DNA from: Pontibacter harenae
Lineage (GTDB): Bacteria; Bacteroidota; Bacteroidia; Cytophagales; Hymenobacteraceae
NCBI RefSeq assembly: GCF_020907245.1
Contig: NZ_JAJJWH010000028.1
Span: 1 to 52,710 of the forward strand
DNA: 52,710 bases
Direction: 5' to 3'
Shown here: positions 42,194 through 50,857 of the stretch, piece by piece
Layout: each line of letters starts with the position of its first letter
How positions within the stretch are numbered: the stretch's first letter is position 1
The notes under the pieces: model-generated
What the model was told of the DNA's origin: nothing
The model's database searches: none
Seen by the model: the letters and a program-made list of their open reading frames with translations, nothing else
Position numbers and translations under genes: made by a program

Positions 42194-43837
42194 TCAGTTT
42201 TGGAAACGTTCTCCAAAGAAGTCGCCTGGGTTCCATGTCGGGCGCTCAGCGTTCTGAGCCACCTGATAGCCTATCAGGAAGTTTAGCTGCACGTACTTTT
42301 TTCCTGCATCAAAGTCGAAGGTGCCATCTATCTGGTCCTGGGGCTTGTGATAATAAATAGCACGCCATTTTTCTACCTGCTCATTTAGGTTGTTTTTACC
42401 ATCGGCTGTCTTGTTCCCATACTTTATGTGAAGTGACGGAATTCCCTGAATTACAAAGCTATATTGGTCGCTTCGGACAAAACGGTTTTGGTTTGGCTCT
42501 GGGTCGGGTTCCACTTCAATGCCTAAGTAATTTCCTGCTGCTTCCACCTGCTTTGCAAGCGAAGAATGGTCAGCTCCTAAAGCAGTTGCAGACAGCAGCG
42601 GGGCAATAATGGTAGGCATGTCTGTATTGATGTTAGCCACTATATTTTGCTTTGGAACAGTAGGGTTGCTGGCAAAATAAGCAGACCCCAACAATCCCAT
42701 TTCCTCTGCCGTGACCATTACTATGAGTACAGAACGCTTCGGTTTCTCTTTCAAATTAGAATATATTTTAGCAATCTCTAATAAGCTGGCAACACCAGAG
42801 GCGTTGTCGTGGGCGCCGTTGTAAATCGAATCACCGTTCACAGGTCTGCCAATCCCTACGTGGTCAAGGTGCGCACTATGCACTACATACTGGTTCTTCA
42901 GCAGCTCATCTGAGCCTTCTATTTTGCCTACTACATTGAAGCTTTGGATATCTTCAAACGAAGAAGTATAGTTTACCTTTACCGTATGGTTTAGCGCTGC
43001 TGATACTGTGACGCCTTCTCTCATAGATGTTAGTGCAACAACGGGGTCTACATCAGCTTGTGATAAGAGACTTGCGAAGGTGTTGTAATTGATGGAAGCC
43101 AGTAGCTTTATATCCTCGGAAACATACGTTCTGGAGGCAGCCACACTACCATTCGGAGCTATCACACTGTTTATGCCGCCTCTCAGGTTCGGAAGGCGCA
43201 TGCTTGGGCTTATATTCCCCATCATCACTCCTACAGCGCCATGGTCTGCGGCGGTTTTTAATATAGTTAACAGATCAGTGCTGTTCGATGCAACCGTGTT
43301 CGGAAATTTTGTTGGGGCTCCTCTCACAATCACTACAATCTTCCCTTTTGCGTCTATGTTGGCATAATCATCATAACCTAGCTCAGGCGAGCTAATACCA
43401 AAACCCGCAAATACTAAAGGAGCTTCTACAGTTATTTGCTCTTCTTTTGGGTTAGGATAAATTACAAAGTCCTGTTCGTGTGCCAGGTTGGTAGCCTTTC
43501 CATCTTTATCTAAACTAGTGATAGAAGCCGCTGCTCCTGGTGTAGCTTTTCTGATGGTAAGGTGTTGCAGATAAGTGTTATCTTCTCCAGCTGGTTTCAC
43601 GCCGAGCGCTTGGAATTGGTCTATTACATAATCTGCCGCCATTCGAAAACCTTCCGTTCCTGGCTTTCGGCCCATTAGCTTGTCATCCGCTAGGTAGCGA
43701 ATATGGGCTTCTATGGCTTTGGGCTTCACCTTCTGCATTGCCTTTGCCACAGGCTTTTTCACCTTTAGTTCCTGTGCAGAAGCTTGTAGGGTTATAAAGG
43801 AGAGACTCAAGTAAAAGAGCAGCTTAAACTTCTTCAT
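42194..43837 (-). CDS. M28 family metallopeptidase (aminopeptidase-like), exported
   Basis: A 547-residue protein with a signal peptide (LLFYLSLSFITLQASAQ, cleavage near residue 21). A PA-like insert (about 130-260) precedes the M28 catalytic core. The two-zinc site is visible: His323 (VHSAHLDHVG), Asp344 (GAHDNASG), Glu379 with Glu378 (TAEEMGLLG), Asp406 (NTDM) and a distal His in IYYHKPQD. Family members are aminopeptidases that trim peptides outside the inner membrane. Single gene, terminated by the long palindrome; TACCTTTG at 43864-43871 (minus strand) may be its -7 element. Confidence 0.9.
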   Translation of the reverse strand: MKKFKLLFYLSLSFITLQASAQELKVKKPVAKAMQKVKPKAIEAHIRYLADDKLMGRKPGTEGFRMAADYVIDQFQALGVKPAGEDNTYLQHLTIRKATPGAAASITSLDKDGKATNLAHEQDFVIYPNPKEEQITVEAPLVFAGFGISSPELGYDDYANIDAKGKIVVIVRGAPTKFPNTVASNSTDLLTILKTAADHGAVGVMMGNISPSMRLPNLRGGINSVIAPNGSVAASRTYVSEDIKLLASINYNTFASLLSQADVDPVVALTSMREGVTVSAALNHTVKVNYTSSFEDIQSFNVVGKIEGSDELLKNQYVVHSAHLDHVGIGRPVNGDSIYNGAHDNASGVASLLEIAKIYSNLKEKPKRSVLIVMVTAEEMGLLGSAYFASNPTVPKQNIVANINTDMPTIIAPLLSATALGADHSSLAKQVEAAGNYLGIEVEPDPEPNQNRFVRSDQYSFVIQGIPSLHIKYGNKTADGKNNLNEQVEKWRAIYYHKPQDQIDGTFDFDAGKKYVQLNFLIGYQVAQNAERPTWNPGDFFGERFQN

Positions 43838-43863
43838 GTTTTGTTTTTATTGATCGATAGCAT

Positions 43864-43871
43864 CAAAGGTA
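43864..43871 (-). promoter_or_regulatory. Possible -7 element of the M28 peptidase gene
   Basis: TACCTTTG on the minus strand matches TAnnTTTG about 27 bases before the start codon. No TTTG was found at the -33 distance, so support is partial. Confidence 0.35.
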
Positions 43872-44006
43872 ACCATAAATGCTAAGACGGATAAGTGGCT
43901 TTCGCTTTAGTTGATTTTCCAATTCCTTGGTTTTATAAATTCAGGGTTACCCAAATGCACTTATAACGAAACTTAAAAATAGCATCTTAGGTAAGTAATT
44001 TTACTA

Positions 44007-44022
44007 CCTAACGTTTGTTAGG
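44007..44022. promoter_or_regulatory. Probable PaaR-type operator upstream of paaE
   Basis: CCTAACGTTTGTTAGG is a near-perfect palindrome, and the flanks (TTACT...AGTAA) extend it to 28 bases with few mismatches. It matches the CNAACGNNCGTTNG site I recall for the TetR-family repressor PaaR of Thermus with one change. It lies about 125 bases before paaE. A related site precedes paaA. Confidence 0.6.
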
Positions 44023-44146
44023 AAGTAAAAAAATCTTAACTTGAGTAGAGACGTTTTTAAGGGAGCCTGAGGTTTATATTTTCAAGGAAAGACCAGAGCT
44101 AAATTAGCAGCATCAGCATAAAAATATAAAGAGCAAAGGAACATTC

Positions 44147-45223
44147 ATGAGCAGATTCCACAAAGTCCGCATCAAGTCCATCAAAAAAGAAACACCTGAC
44201 TGCGTAACCGTAGCGCTGGATGTGCCGTCGGAACTGCAGGATACCTTTCGCTATACACAAGGGCAGTACCTTACTTTCAGGCGCGACTTTGATGGTGAGA
44301 AATTGCGACGATCGTACTCTATCTGCTCTAGTCCCTTAGAAGGTGAATGGAAGGTCGCCATTAAGAAAGTGCCTGAGGGGCGTTTCTCTGGTTATGCCAA
44401 TGAAGGGCTGCAGGTGGGAGAGGAACTGGAGGTGATGCCGCCCATGGGGCGCTTCTATACAGATCTTGATCCTGCCAACGAGAAACTTTACGTGGCATTT
44501 GCCGCAGGCAGTGGCATTACGCCAATCCTCTCTATCGTGAAAACCATTCTGCTGACAGAGCCTAAGAGCCAGATATATCTGATCTATGGGAACCGTGGTC
44601 GTAACTCCATTATTTTTAAAGAAGAAATAGAAGGGCTAAAGAACAAGCACATGGATCGCCTGAGCGTGTACCACATCCTGAGCCGTGAGCAAGGCGACAC
44701 AGAACTACTTTTTGGGCGTATAAATAAAGAGAAGACAAAACTTTTCCTGGATAACATTATTGCACCAGCGCAGATCGACGAGTGCTTTATCTGCGGACCT
44801 GAGGAAATGATTTTCGGTGTGAAGGATGTTATGCAGGAAGCTGGCGTGGATGCTAATAAAATTCATTTCGAGCTTTTTGCTACTGGAGATAAGGGACAGC
44901 AATCGCAGCAAAAGAAGAAAATCTCAAATGGCGCAGCTGACAAGCAGAGCCACGTAACGGTGAAACTAGATGGAAATGTGCTGCAGATGGAGATGTCGTA
45001 CTATGGGCGAACCATTTTGGAAGCGGCAACTGAGCTAGGCGCTGACCTGCCTTATTCCTGCAAAGGCGGCGTGTGCAGTACCTGCCGTGCCAGGGTTGTG
45101 GAGGGAGAGGTAGAAATGGATGTGAATTATTCACTGGAGCCTGAAGAGGTACAAGCAGGTTACATTCTCACCTGCCAGTCGCGCCCGCTGACAGAGAAGG
45201 TGGTGGTTGACTTTGACCAGTAA
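44147..45223 (+). CDS. paaE: Phenylacetyl-CoA epoxidase reductase subunit
   Basis: A 358-residue flavoprotein reductase that passes electrons from NAD(P)H to the ring epoxidase. Residues 1-105 bind FAD (RRSYSICSS near 55), 110-235 bind NAD(P) (AAGSGITPILSI near 119; CGPEEMIFG), and a plant-type ferredoxin domain closes the protein with Cys305, Cys310, Cys313 and Cys343 for a 2Fe-2S cluster. Length and order match PaaE/PaaK reductases. It is the first gene of the cluster, 125 bases after a PaaR-like operator and 47 bases before paaA, which carries its own operator. Confidence 0.93.
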   Translation: MSRFHKVRIKSIKKETPDCVTVALDVPSELQDTFRYTQGQYLTFRRDFDGEKLRRSYSICSSPLEGEWKVAIKKVPEGRFSGYANEGLQVGEELEVMPPMGRFYTDLDPANEKLYVAFAAGSGITPILSIVKTILLTEPKSQIYLIYGNRGRNSIIFKEEIEGLKNKHMDRLSVYHILSREQGDTELLFGRINKEKTKLFLDNIIAPAQIDECFICGPEEMIFGVKDVMQEAGVDANKIHFELFATGDKGQQSQQKKKISNGAADKQSHVTVKLDGNVLQMEMSYYGRTILEAATELGADLPYSCKGGVCSTCRARVVEGEVEMDVNYSLEPEEVQAGYILTCQSRPLTEKVVVDFDQ

Positions 45224-45241
45224 ATTGCTTAGCTTTAAATG

Positions 45242-45255
45242 CTAACGAACGTTAG
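45242..45255. promoter_or_regulatory. PaaR-type operator upstream of paaA
   Basis: CTAACGAACGTTAG is a perfect palindrome around AA and matches CNAACGNNCGTTNG exactly. It lies 16 bases before the paaA start codon, where binding would block transcription or its start. It shares CTAACG half-sites with the palindrome before paaE. Confidence 0.7.
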
Positions 45256-45270
45256 TTTAAATATATTGCT

Positions 45271-46218
45271 ATGGAAGAAGTACAAGTAAACCTGGAGGAG
45301 CAGTTTGAGGAGAAGGTTGCCCAGGATGTAAGAATAGAACCGAAGGATTGGATGCCTGAGGCCTACCGCAAAACACTTATCCGACAGATTTCACAGCACG
45401 CACACTCCGAAATTGTTGGCATGCTGCCCGAAGGCAACTGGATTACGCGCGCCCCATCGCTAAAGCGAAAGGCTATACTTTTATCAAAGGTGCAGGACGA
45501 GGCGGGGCATGGGCTGTACTTATACAGTGCCGCCGAAACCCTCGGTGCTTCACGCGACCAGATGATAGCCGACCTGCACTCGGGCAAAGCGAAGTATTCC
45601 AGTATCTTCAACTATCCTACGCTTTCCTGGGCTGATATTGGAGCCATTGGTTGGCTGGTGGATGGGGCTGCCATTATGAACCAAGTACCACTTTGCCGTA
45701 CTTCTTACGGGCCTTATGCCCGTGCCATGGTGCGGGTGTGCAAGGAGGAGAGCTTTCACCAGCGCCAAGGCTTCGAGATTATGATGACTTTGTGTAACGG
45801 TGCAACTGAGCAGAAGGAGATGGCACAGGAAGCTTTTAACCGCTGGTGGTGGCCTACCCTGATGATGTTCGGACCGAAGGATGAAGAATCACCGAATACA
45901 GAACAATCCATGCGCTGGCGCATCAAGCGCTTCACCAACGATGAACTGCGCCAACGCTTTGTAGATATGATGGTGCCGCAGGCAGAGTATTTAGGTTTGA
46001 AAGTACCTGATAAAGACCTGAAGTGGAACGAGGAGAAAAACGGCTACGACTTCGGCCCAATAGATTGGAACGAATTCTGGAATGTTGTAAAGGGCAACGG
46101 CCCCTGTAACAAACAGCGCATCCAAACTCGAGTGAAAGCGCACGAAGAAGGAGCCTGGGTGAGAGAGGCCGCCCTGGCACACGCCGAGAAAAGGGCAGCA
46201 AGAGGGAAAGCGGCGTAG
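45271..46218 (+). CDS. paaA: Phenylacetyl-CoA epoxidase, catalytic subunit
   Basis: A 315-residue ferritin-like di-iron protein that epoxidises the aromatic ring of phenylacetyl-CoA as part of the PaaABC(D)E complex. Iron ligands are apparent as Glu47, E77-x-x-H80 (QDEAGHGLY) and E160-x-x-H163 (KEESFHQRQ). The C-terminal [15 protein letters not shown] and basic tail match PaaA. Length is normal. It is preceded by its own PaaR-type operator and separated from paaB by a repeat-bearing 365-base gap, which is unusual for an operon in which paaA and paaB usually adjoin. Confidence 0.95.
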   Translation: MEEVQVNLEEQFEEKVAQDVRIEPKDWMPEAYRKTLIRQISQHAHSEIVGMLPEGNWITRAPSLKRKAILLSKVQDEAGHGLYLYSAAETLGASRDQMIADLHSGKAKYSSIFNYPTLSWADIGAIGWLVDGAAIMNQVPLCRTSYGPYARAMVRVCKEESFHQRQGFEIMMTLCNGATEQKEMAQEAFNRWWWPTLMMFGPKDEESPNTEQSMRWRIKRFTNDELRQRFVDMMVPQAEYLGLKVPDKDLKWNEEKNGYDFGPIDWNEFWNVVKGNGPCNKQRIQTRVKAHEEGAWVREAALAHAEKRAARGKAA

Positions 46219-46583
46219 AACAGACAAATGACTGTTTGACAAAAGACTGTTTGACAAAAGACAAAAAAACAGGTAGTCATGAAGTGTGTTACTAAGCTTT
46301 GTCAGCTATGAATCAATGTTCTTCTCAAGGTGCAGAAATGTCGATTTTTTGTTTGAGCGTTCAGCGAGTTTGGAGCGTCTTGATTCTTTTGCACTCCCCT
46401 CCTTTTTTCAAGGAGGGGTGCCGCAGGCGGGGTGGTTAAACTCTTTATTGATGGCCCCTACCCCCATCAAGGAGAAAAATAAGGCCCAGCCGGCGAAGCG
46501 AAAAGCCAGCAGAAAGAGATGTAGTTTCAAGTTGAGCAAATATGAACTATAAGTTACGATCAGTTTAAACTGAAACATAAACT
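46219..46583. repeat. Repeat-bearing gap between paaA and paaB
   Basis: The gap holds three things. First, a perfect 15-base tandem duplication ACTGTTTGACAAAAG (46231-46260). Second, a GC-rich palindromic element (46393-46437) with CCCCTCCTT/AAGGAGGGG arms, a relative of the one at 691-727 in inverted orientation. Third, a hairpin TTGATGG/CCATCAA (46448-46470). An 88-residue frame through it is judged non-coding. The hairpins may affect processing of the paa mRNA. Confidence 0.6.
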
Positions 46584-46871
46584 ATGACACAAAAAGAATG
46601 GCCACTATGGGAAGTTTTTATCCGAAGCAAACAGGGCCTCGACCATAAACACGTAGGCAGCCTGCACGCAGCCGATGCCGAAATGGCAATCCAAAATGCG
46701 CGCGATGTGTATACCCGCCGTATGGAAGGAGTGAGCATTTGGGTGGTGGAGTCGAAGCATGTACACGCCTCTAACCCCGACGATGCCGAGGCCTTTTACG
46801 ACCCGGCAAACGACAAAGTGTACCGCCACCCTACTTTTTACGAGGTGCCTGCGGAAATCAAAAATATGTAA
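46584..46871 (+). CDS. paaB: Phenylacetyl-CoA epoxidase subunit PaaB
   Basis: A 95-residue small subunit of the ring epoxidase, needed for activity though without catalytic metal. MTQKEWPLWEVFIRSKQGLD is the typical start, and the IWVVESKHVHASNPDDAEAF block is conserved in PaaB. Length is normal. It is 3 bases before paaC and starts the second part of the operon after the repeat-bearing gap. Confidence 0.95.
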   Translation: MTQKEWPLWEVFIRSKQGLDHKHVGSLHAADAEMAIQNARDVYTRRMEGVSIWVVESKHVHASNPDDAEAFYDPANDKVYRHPTFYEVPAEIKNM

Positions 46872-46874
46872 GCC

Positions 46875-47705
46875 ATGCCTGAACACGGACATAAGACACC
46901 ACACCTGCAGGAGCATTTACTGAACATTCCTGTTCCTGACTATGCGCCCGAACTCCGCCAGCTGGTTTTCGACTATACCTTGCAGCTGGCAGATACGAGT
47001 CTTATACTGGGGCATCGGCTATCGGAGTGGTGTGGGCACGGGCCTATACTGGAGCAGGACTTAGCCATGGCCAACATTGCGTTGGACCTGATCGGGGAAA
47101 CCCGAAGCCTGTACCAGTATGCTGCTACTTTAGAAGGAAAGGGCAGAACGGAAGATGACCTGGCATACTTGCGCAGTGCGGTGGAGTATAAGAATCCGCT
47201 GCTGGTAGAGCAACCTAACGGCGACTTTGGAGACACCGTGATGCGGCAGTTTCTTTTCGACGGTTTTCATTATTTTCTACTGAAAGCGTTGAAGCATAGT
47301 TCCGACCAGGGATTGTCAGCCATTGCGGCGAAGTCATTTAAAGAGGCCAGTTACCATATCAAGTGGAGTTCGGAATGGGTTATTCGCCTGGGCGATGGTA
47401 CCGAAGAAAGTAAGCACAGAATGGAAAAAGCAGTAGGCAACCTTTGGATGTATAGCGGTGAGTTGTTTATGATGACCGACACCGAAAAGCAGCTGTTAGA
47501 AGCAGGTATACTGCCTGATTATACTTCTATCAAACAGCAATGGGATGAGCATGTAGCGAAAGTGTTCTCTGAAGCAACCTTAGAAGTTCCGCAGCAGGTG
47601 TACATGCAGCAAGGCGGTAAGATGGGCAAACATTCAGAGCACTTAGGGTACATCCTTACTGAACTACAATACCTGCAGCGCACATATCCTGGCTTGGAAT
47701 GGTAA
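46875..47705 (+). CDS. paaC: Phenylacetyl-CoA epoxidase subunit PaaC
   Basis: A 276-residue structural subunit of the epoxidase, related to the ferritin-like fold of PaaA but without the full iron-ligand set. Helical motifs include LGHRLSEWCGHGPILEQDLA near residue 45, ALDLIGETRSLYQYA near 69 and GDGTEESKHRMEKAV near 172. It partners PaaA in the complex. It overlaps paaD by 7 bases, so the two are translationally coupled. Confidence 0.94.
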   Translation: MPEHGHKTPHLQEHLLNIPVPDYAPELRQLVFDYTLQLADTSLILGHRLSEWCGHGPILEQDLAMANIALDLIGETRSLYQYAATLEGKGRTEDDLAYLRSAVEYKNPLLVEQPNGDFGDTVMRQFLFDGFHYFLLKALKHSSDQGLSAIAAKSFKEASYHIKWSSEWVIRLGDGTEESKHRMEKAVGNLWMYSGELFMMTDTEKQLLEAGILPDYTSIKQQWDEHVAKVFSEATLEVPQQVYMQQGGKMGKHSEHLGYILTELQYLQRTYPGLEW

Positions 47706-48202
47706 AAACAAAGGCAACAGACATAGAGAAAGTTTGGGAGTACCTGGAGGAGGTAACCGATCCTGAGATACCCGTACTGAGCGTGGTAGACTTGGGCGTG
47801 GTGCGCGACGTGCAGATAGAAGGGGAGCAGGTGCAGGTTACGATTACCCCAACATACTCAGGTTGCCCTGCCATGAATACAATTGCCACCGATATAAAGC
47901 TCAAGCTACTTTCTGAGGGTTTCGCAAAAGTAAGTATAGATTTGAAGCTCAGCCCCGCCTGGACCACCAATTGGCTCTCAGAGGCAGGAAAAGCAAAACT
48001 GGAAGCTTATGGCATAGCGCCACCTGTTGAACCCGAAGGCGATATCCATGCGCTTTTCGGCAGGAATACTACCGTACGCTGCCCACTCTGCCAATCAGAA
48101 AACACAAGGCTTATCAGTCAGTTTGGCTCTACTGCCTGCAAAGCCTTTTATCAATGCAATGAATGCCTGGAGCCCTTCGACTACTTTAAATGCCTGAAAT
48201 AA
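47699..48202 (+). CDS. paaD: PaaD, MIP18-like maturation factor of the epoxidase
   Basis: A 167-residue protein with an N-terminal MIP18/DUF59 domain (EVTDPEIPVLSVVDLGVV near residue 18, TPTYSGCPAMN near 50) and a C-terminal zinc-ribbon-like region with five cysteines between residues 128 and 165. PaaD is needed for epoxidase activity in vivo, probably in iron or Fe-S assembly. It overlaps the end of paaC by 7 bases and precedes paaG by 3 bases. Confidence 0.94.
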   Translation: MVKTKATDIEKVWEYLEEVTDPEIPVLSVVDLGVVRDVQIEGEQVQVTITPTYSGCPAMNTIATDIKLKLLSEGFAKVSIDLKLSPAWTTNWLSEAGKAKLEAYGIAPPVEPEGDIHALFGRNTTVRCPLCQSENTRLISQFGSTACKAFYQCNECLEPFDYFKCLK

Positions 48203-48205
48203 AAC

Positions 48206-48991
48206 ATGAACGAAACAAACCCCATCAAATTTTCTATTGAAGCAGGCGTGGCTACCATCACCCTGAATCGACCTGAGGTATACAACAGCTTTAACGCAGC
48301 CATGGCCCTAAGCCTGCAGGAGCAGCTGCGCCAATGCAACGAAAACCCTGAGGTGCGGGCGGTGCTGCTGACAGGGGCTGGAAAAGCCTTTTGCGCTGGG
48401 CAGGATCTGGCCGAAGCCGCTGGTCCGCAAAGTATGGAAATCTCCGATATTGTGGTGAAACACTATAACCCGATCATTTTGCTGTTGCGTTCGTTGGAGA
48501 AGCCTGTGGTAGCCGCTGTTAATGGCGTTGCCGCTGGCGCTGGCGCCAACATTGCATTAGCCTGCGATATTGTGGTAGCCAAAGAATCAGCTTCTTTTAT
48601 TCAAGCGTTCAGCAAAATCGGCCTTATACCTGACAGTGCAGGCACTTTTTTCTTGCCGCGCCTGATAGGCATGCAGCGGGCCAGCGCTTTGATGATGACA
48701 GGCGACAAAGTGAGTGCGAAGGAGGCTGTGGAAATGGGGATGATCTACAAAGCTTTTGCCGATGATGCGTTTGAAGCTGAAGTACAAAGTTTGGTGCAGA
48801 AGCTGGCACAAATGCCTACCAAAGGTCTAGCGTATACAAAACAATTGCTTAACTGCACCTATCAATTCAACCTGGAGGAGCAGCTTACGAACGAAGCAAT
48901 CTTCCAGCACAAGGCAGGCCAAACTTCCGATTTTAAGGAAGGCGTGCAAGCCTTTATCGAGAAGCGTAAACCAAACTTTACGGGCCAATGA
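48206..48991 (+). CDS. paaG: Ring 1,2-epoxyphenylacetyl-CoA isomerase
   Basis: A 261-residue crotonase-fold enzyme. It has the oxyanion-hole segments FCAGQDLAEA near 62 and NGVAAGAGANIALACDI near 106, and the catalytic Asp143 in KIGLIPDSAGTFF. KHYNPIILLLRSLEKPVVAA is the PaaG-type sequence. It converts the epoxide to the oxepin-CoA and also handles double-bond isomerisation later in the route. The stop overlaps the start of the dehydrogenase gene (ATGA). A PaaF-type hydratase role is the alternative, but the Asp143 context favours PaaG. Confidence 0.88.
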   Translation: MNETNPIKFSIEAGVATITLNRPEVYNSFNAAMALSLQEQLRQCNENPEVRAVLLTGAGKAFCAGQDLAEAAGPQSMEISDIVVKHYNPIILLLRSLEKPVVAAVNGVAAGAGANIALACDIVVAKESASFIQAFSKIGLIPDSAGTFFLPRLIGMQRASALMMTGDKVSAKEAVEMGMIYKAFADDAFEAEVQSLVQKLAQMPTKGLAYTKQLLNCTYQFNLEEQLTNEAIFQHKAGQTSDFKEGVQAFIEKRKPNFTGQ

Positions 48992-50148
48992 TTGTAGGGA
49001 TTATAGGAAGCGGCGCTATGGGGTCGGGTATAGCCCATGTGGTGGCAACAGCTGGCCACCAGGTATACCTGCTCGATAAAAACAGCAAAGCTTTGGAGCG
49101 TGCAAGCCAAACTATAAAAGGTGGATTAGATAAATTAACAGCCAAAGGGAAAATTTCCGAAGCCAGGGCTAATGAAATATACTCCCAGATTAAGTTAACT
49201 GAGTCGCATCAGGACTTCGGAGCGTGTGAATTAGTGTTGGAAGCTGTTGTAGAAGACCTGGAAACAAAACAAAACATTTTTAAAGAGGTCGAAATGATTG
49301 TGCAGGAGAAGTGTATTCTGGCAACGAACACGTCTTCACTCTCGATCACTTCCATAGCTGCTGCTTGTAATAAACCAGAACGTTTTATCGGCATCCACTT
49401 CTTTAATCCTGCGCCTGTAATGCAACTGGTAGAGGTGATTCCTGCTGTGCAGACGAGGGCGGGGCTGGCGGAAGATATAAAACAACTGGTGCAGCAGTGG
49501 GGGAAACTTCCTGTGGTTGCCAAAGACACCCCAGGCTTTATTGTGAACCGTGTGGCGCGGCCATTTTACGGTGAGGCCATCCGCATATTGGAAGAAGGTA
49601 TAGCCGATGTCTCTACCATCGACTGGGCTATGACCGAGTTGGGCGGCTTCCGCATGGGTCCCTTCACGCTCATGGACTTCATCGGCCATGATGTAAACTA
49701 TAGAGTAACCGAAACTGTGTTCGCCTCCTTTTTCTACGACCCCAGGTACAAACCCTCGTTCACGCAGAAGCGACTATTTGAGGCAGGCTACTATGGGCGT
49801 AAGTCGGGCCGTGGGTTTTATAGTTACCAGGAGGGGGCAGCGCAGCCAGAATCGAATCGTGATGAAGCATTGGGCAAGTATATTTTGAATCGTATTTTGG
49901 CGATGCTGATCAACGAGGCAGCCGATGCGCTGGCGCTGAACATTGCTTCAAAAGAAGATCTGGAAACCGCCATGACCAAAGGCGTAAACTACCCGGAAGG
50001 TTTACTGGCCTGGGCCGATGATTGGGGGCTGGAAAAGGTGCTGGAAACGCTGGACGGACTGTACGAGGAATACCACGAAGACCGCTACCGCGCCAGTGTA
50101 CTTCTCCGTAAGATGGTAAAAGTAAACAAAGCCTTTTTTTCAGCATGA
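48988..50148 (+). CDS. paaH: 3-hydroxyadipyl-CoA dehydrogenase
   Basis: A 386-residue NAD-dependent 3-hydroxyacyl-CoA dehydrogenase. The Rossmann motif GIIGSGAMGSGIAHVVATAG opens the protein, the catalytic His is in FIGIHFFNPAPVMQLVEVI near residue 135, and two C-terminal dimerisation domains follow (GFRMGPFTLMDFIGHD near 220; second copy near 310). It oxidises 3-hydroxyadipyl-CoA. It overlaps paaG by four bases and paaI by four bases, so the genes are tightly coupled. Confidence 0.92.
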   Translation: MIVGIIGSGAMGSGIAHVVATAGHQVYLLDKNSKALERASQTIKGGLDKLTAKGKISEARANEIYSQIKLTESHQDFGACELVLEAVVEDLETKQNIFKEVEMIVQEKCILATNTSSLSITSIAAACNKPERFIGIHFFNPAPVMQLVEVIPAVQTRAGLAEDIKQLVQQWGKLPVVAKDTPGFIVNRVARPFYGEAIRILEEGIADVSTIDWAMTELGGFRMGPFTLMDFIGHDVNYRVTETVFASFFYDPRYKPSFTQKRLFEAGYYGRKSGRGFYSYQEGAAQPESNRDEALGKYILNRILAMLINEAADALALNIASKEDLETAMTKGVNYPEGLLAWADDWGLEKVLETLDGLYEEYHEDRYRASVLLRKMVKVNKAFFSA

Positions 50149-50573
50149 AGGAACAAGATAAAACGATAAGCAAGGCCGATGAGGTGCTGCAGCGCATGCT
50201 GGCAAAAGATGCCTTCAGCAAGTGGCTTGGTTTAGAGGTAGACGAAATAGGAGAGGGTTTTTGCCGTCTGCACTTTCAGGTGCGGGAAGATATGCTGAAC
50301 GGCTTCGGTACACTGCACGGTGGTGTTACCTATGCCGCCGCCGACAGCGCCTTTGCCTTCGCTTGTAACAGCCACGGTCGCCTTAGCGTCGCCCTCAGCA
50401 CTAGCATGGATTATCTGGAAGCGGGTAAAATAGGAGATGTACTGACAGTAGAGGCAAAGGAGGAAGGTCTGAAAAACAAAATTGGTGTATACCAGATCCG
50501 CATCACAAACCAAGAAGGTCTGCTGCTGGCGCTGTTCAAAGGCACCTCCTACAGAACGAGTAAAGAAGTATAG
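50145..50573 (+). CDS. paaI: Hydroxyphenylacetyl-CoA thioesterase
   Basis: A 142-residue hotdog-fold thioesterase. NGFGTLHGGVTYAAADSAFA near residue 52 carries the conserved glycines and the Asp61-type catalytic Asp (here in AAADSAF); FACNSHGRLSVALSTSMDYL follows. PaaI removes CoA from ring-hydroxylated dead-end products and frees trapped CoA. Start overlaps the paaH stop. Length normal. Confidence 0.92.
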   Translation: MKEQDKTISKADEVLQRMLAKDAFSKWLGLEVDEIGEGFCRLHFQVREDMLNGFGTLHGGVTYAAADSAFAFACNSHGRLSVALSTSMDYLEAGKIGDVLTVEAKEEGLKNKIGVYQIRITNQEGLLLALFKGTSYRTSKEV

Positions 50574-50636
50574 AAAGGTTGATTTCTCTCTTTGGGTTTT
50601 ATCTTGTAGGGACAAACAAAACAGCAAATTATGCCG

Positions 50637-50764
50637 CAAGTTTAGCGATAGCATAACTTGTGGTTGCACATGAGGCCAGTCTGTAACTGGCGTAGACATG
50701 TAGAATTTAATTCCGTCATGCAAGTTGAAAGCTTGCCTCATGAAAGTTCCAAGTTGAAAACTTG
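50637..50764. repeat. Cluster of four short palindromes between paaI and paaJ
   Basis: Within the 284-base gap lie inverted repeats at 50637-50660 (CAAGTT/AACTTG), 50675-50691 (GCCAGT/ACTGGC), 50720-50736 (GCAAG/CTTGC) and 50750-50764 (CAAGTT/AACTTG). No ORF in the gap is convincing. Multiple hairpins in tandem resemble REP/BIME-like elements. Confidence 0.55.
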
Positions 50765-50857
50765 AAGCATTGTATAGAGGTTGATTTCGACCCTACATGA
50801 TTATCATCGGAGGGACAAGGGGAATGCTTTACACTCCTAAGAAACTTTAAAACATAC

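Noticed and set aside
46286..46552. 88-residue frame on the plus strand between paaA and paaB
   Set aside because: It runs through the GC-rich palindrome, which by itself gives the GGVPQAGW stretch; no family, no start signal.
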